From the NCBI GenBank assembly GCA_008501545.1, contig QQUM01000519.1:1-7406 (forward strand): DNA of 7,406 bases, in the 5' to 3' direction. The notes beneath the pieces were generated by a model. It was not told where the DNA came from and did no database searches. It was given only the letters and a program-made list of their open reading frames with translations. This DNA comes from Calditrichota bacterium. GTDB lineage: Bacteria > Zhuqueibacterota > Zhuqueibacteria > Zhuqueibacterales > Geothermadaptataceae. Within the stretch, counting starts at the first letter, position 1; each line of letters begins with the position of its first letter. The position numbers and the translations under genes are program-made. Below, piece by piece: positions 7,088 to 7,406 of the stretch.

Positions 7088-7406
7088 CTATAAATTCTTC
7101 AACATATCGATCTTCTTTTCCGGCCCAACAAGCACCAGTTGGTCATCCGCCTGCAGTTGGTCGGTTGGTTTCGGAACAATGGCCTCTTCCTCGCTTTTGT
7201 CGTTTGTCCGTTTGATCAGGATCACTTGTGTCTGATACTCCTGCCGGAATGGAAGAATGCGCAAATTTTTGCCGGCGAACGCACGCGGACATTTTATTTC
7301 CGCCAATGTGTAACCATCGATAAAATCAATCGTTTTTGTCTGCTCAAGCAGCTTGACAGAGTGCGCCAATTCTGAGGTGACATCCGCGCGATGGATTTCA
7401 TTATTG
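7088..7406 (-). CDS. TrkA/KtrA-type potassium uptake regulatory protein, C-terminal part (RCK_C domain), truncated by window edge
   Basis: The reading frame is open to the window edge; the TTG at 7369 is internal and not a likely start. The visible 105 residues begin at the end of the N-terminal nucleotide-binding RCK_N domain: IHRADVTSELAHSVKLLEQTKTIDFID resembles the helical link in KtrA/TrkA proteins. The TrkA_C (RCK_C) domain follows from about residue 33 to the end, with TLAEIKCP, FAGKNLRILPFRQEY, TQVILIKR and the closing DQLVLVGPEKKIDML. Such cytoplasmic proteins bind NAD(H) or ATP/ADP and often c-di-AMP or cations, and gate a membrane K+ transporter (KtrB/TrkH). The spacing from RCK_N to RCK_C suggests a single-RCK, KtrA-like protein of about 220 aa rather than a long double-RCK TrkA, but this needs the missing part. 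It lies upstream of the DUF1028 gene in the same direction, 95 nt away. It ends in TAG. No membrane-channel gene is in view. Confidence 0.85.
   Translation of the reverse strand, partial: NNEIHRADVTSELAHSVKLLEQTKTIDFIDGYTLAEIKCPRAFAGKNLRILPFRQEYQTQVILIKRTNDKSEEEAIVPKPTDQLQADDQLVLVGPEKKIDMLKNL

Noticed and set aside
7367..7369. TTG as a start of the TrkA-like gene
   Set aside because: The same frame stays open to the window edge and the upstream residues continue the family match (IHRADVTSE), so TTG is an internal Leu codon.

Overview
The window (about 7.4 kb, GC content near the middle of the range) reads as bacterial chromosome from a Gram-negative, double-membraned organism. The reasons are two large RND-type inner-membrane efflux permeases, an exported protein with a classical signal peptide, and Shine-Dalgarno-like starts. 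The taxon cannot be fixed by eye. The protein style, and the pairing of DUF1028 with a TPR tail, would fit an FCB-group or Calditrichota-like lineage, but this is a weak guess.

Layout: (1) positions 2-2752, + strand, hold the C-terminal three quarters of an RND permease whose first ~300 residues lie outside the window. (2) Positions 2780-5920, + strand, hold a complete second RND permease, 27 nt downstream and with its own ribosome binding site. These two form the end of an efflux operon; the periplasmic adaptor and outer-membrane channel genes usually found with such permeases are not in view. (3) Positions 5921-6005 are a short gap between convergent genes that contains one strong hairpin. 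(4) Positions 6006-6992, - strand, encode an exported DUF1028 protein with a C-terminal TPR region. (5) Positions 6993-7087 are a gap with a likely promoter and RBS for the DUF1028 gene. (6) Positions 7088-7406, - strand, hold the C-terminal end of a TrkA/KtrA-type potassium-uptake regulator that runs off the window.

The two permeases probably work together, either as a mixed trimer (as MdtB and MdtC do) or as alternative pumps sharing one adaptor. The most unusual feature is in the first permease: the cytoplasmic linker between TM6 and TM7, about 40-45 residues in ordinary RND proteins and in the neighbouring permease, is expanded to about 240 residues. It carries two extra pairs of hydrophobic segments that resemble each other. 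The DUF1028 and TrkA genes point the other way and have no evident functional tie to the efflux operon. I saw no RNA genes, CRISPR arrays, insertion sequences or phage genes.
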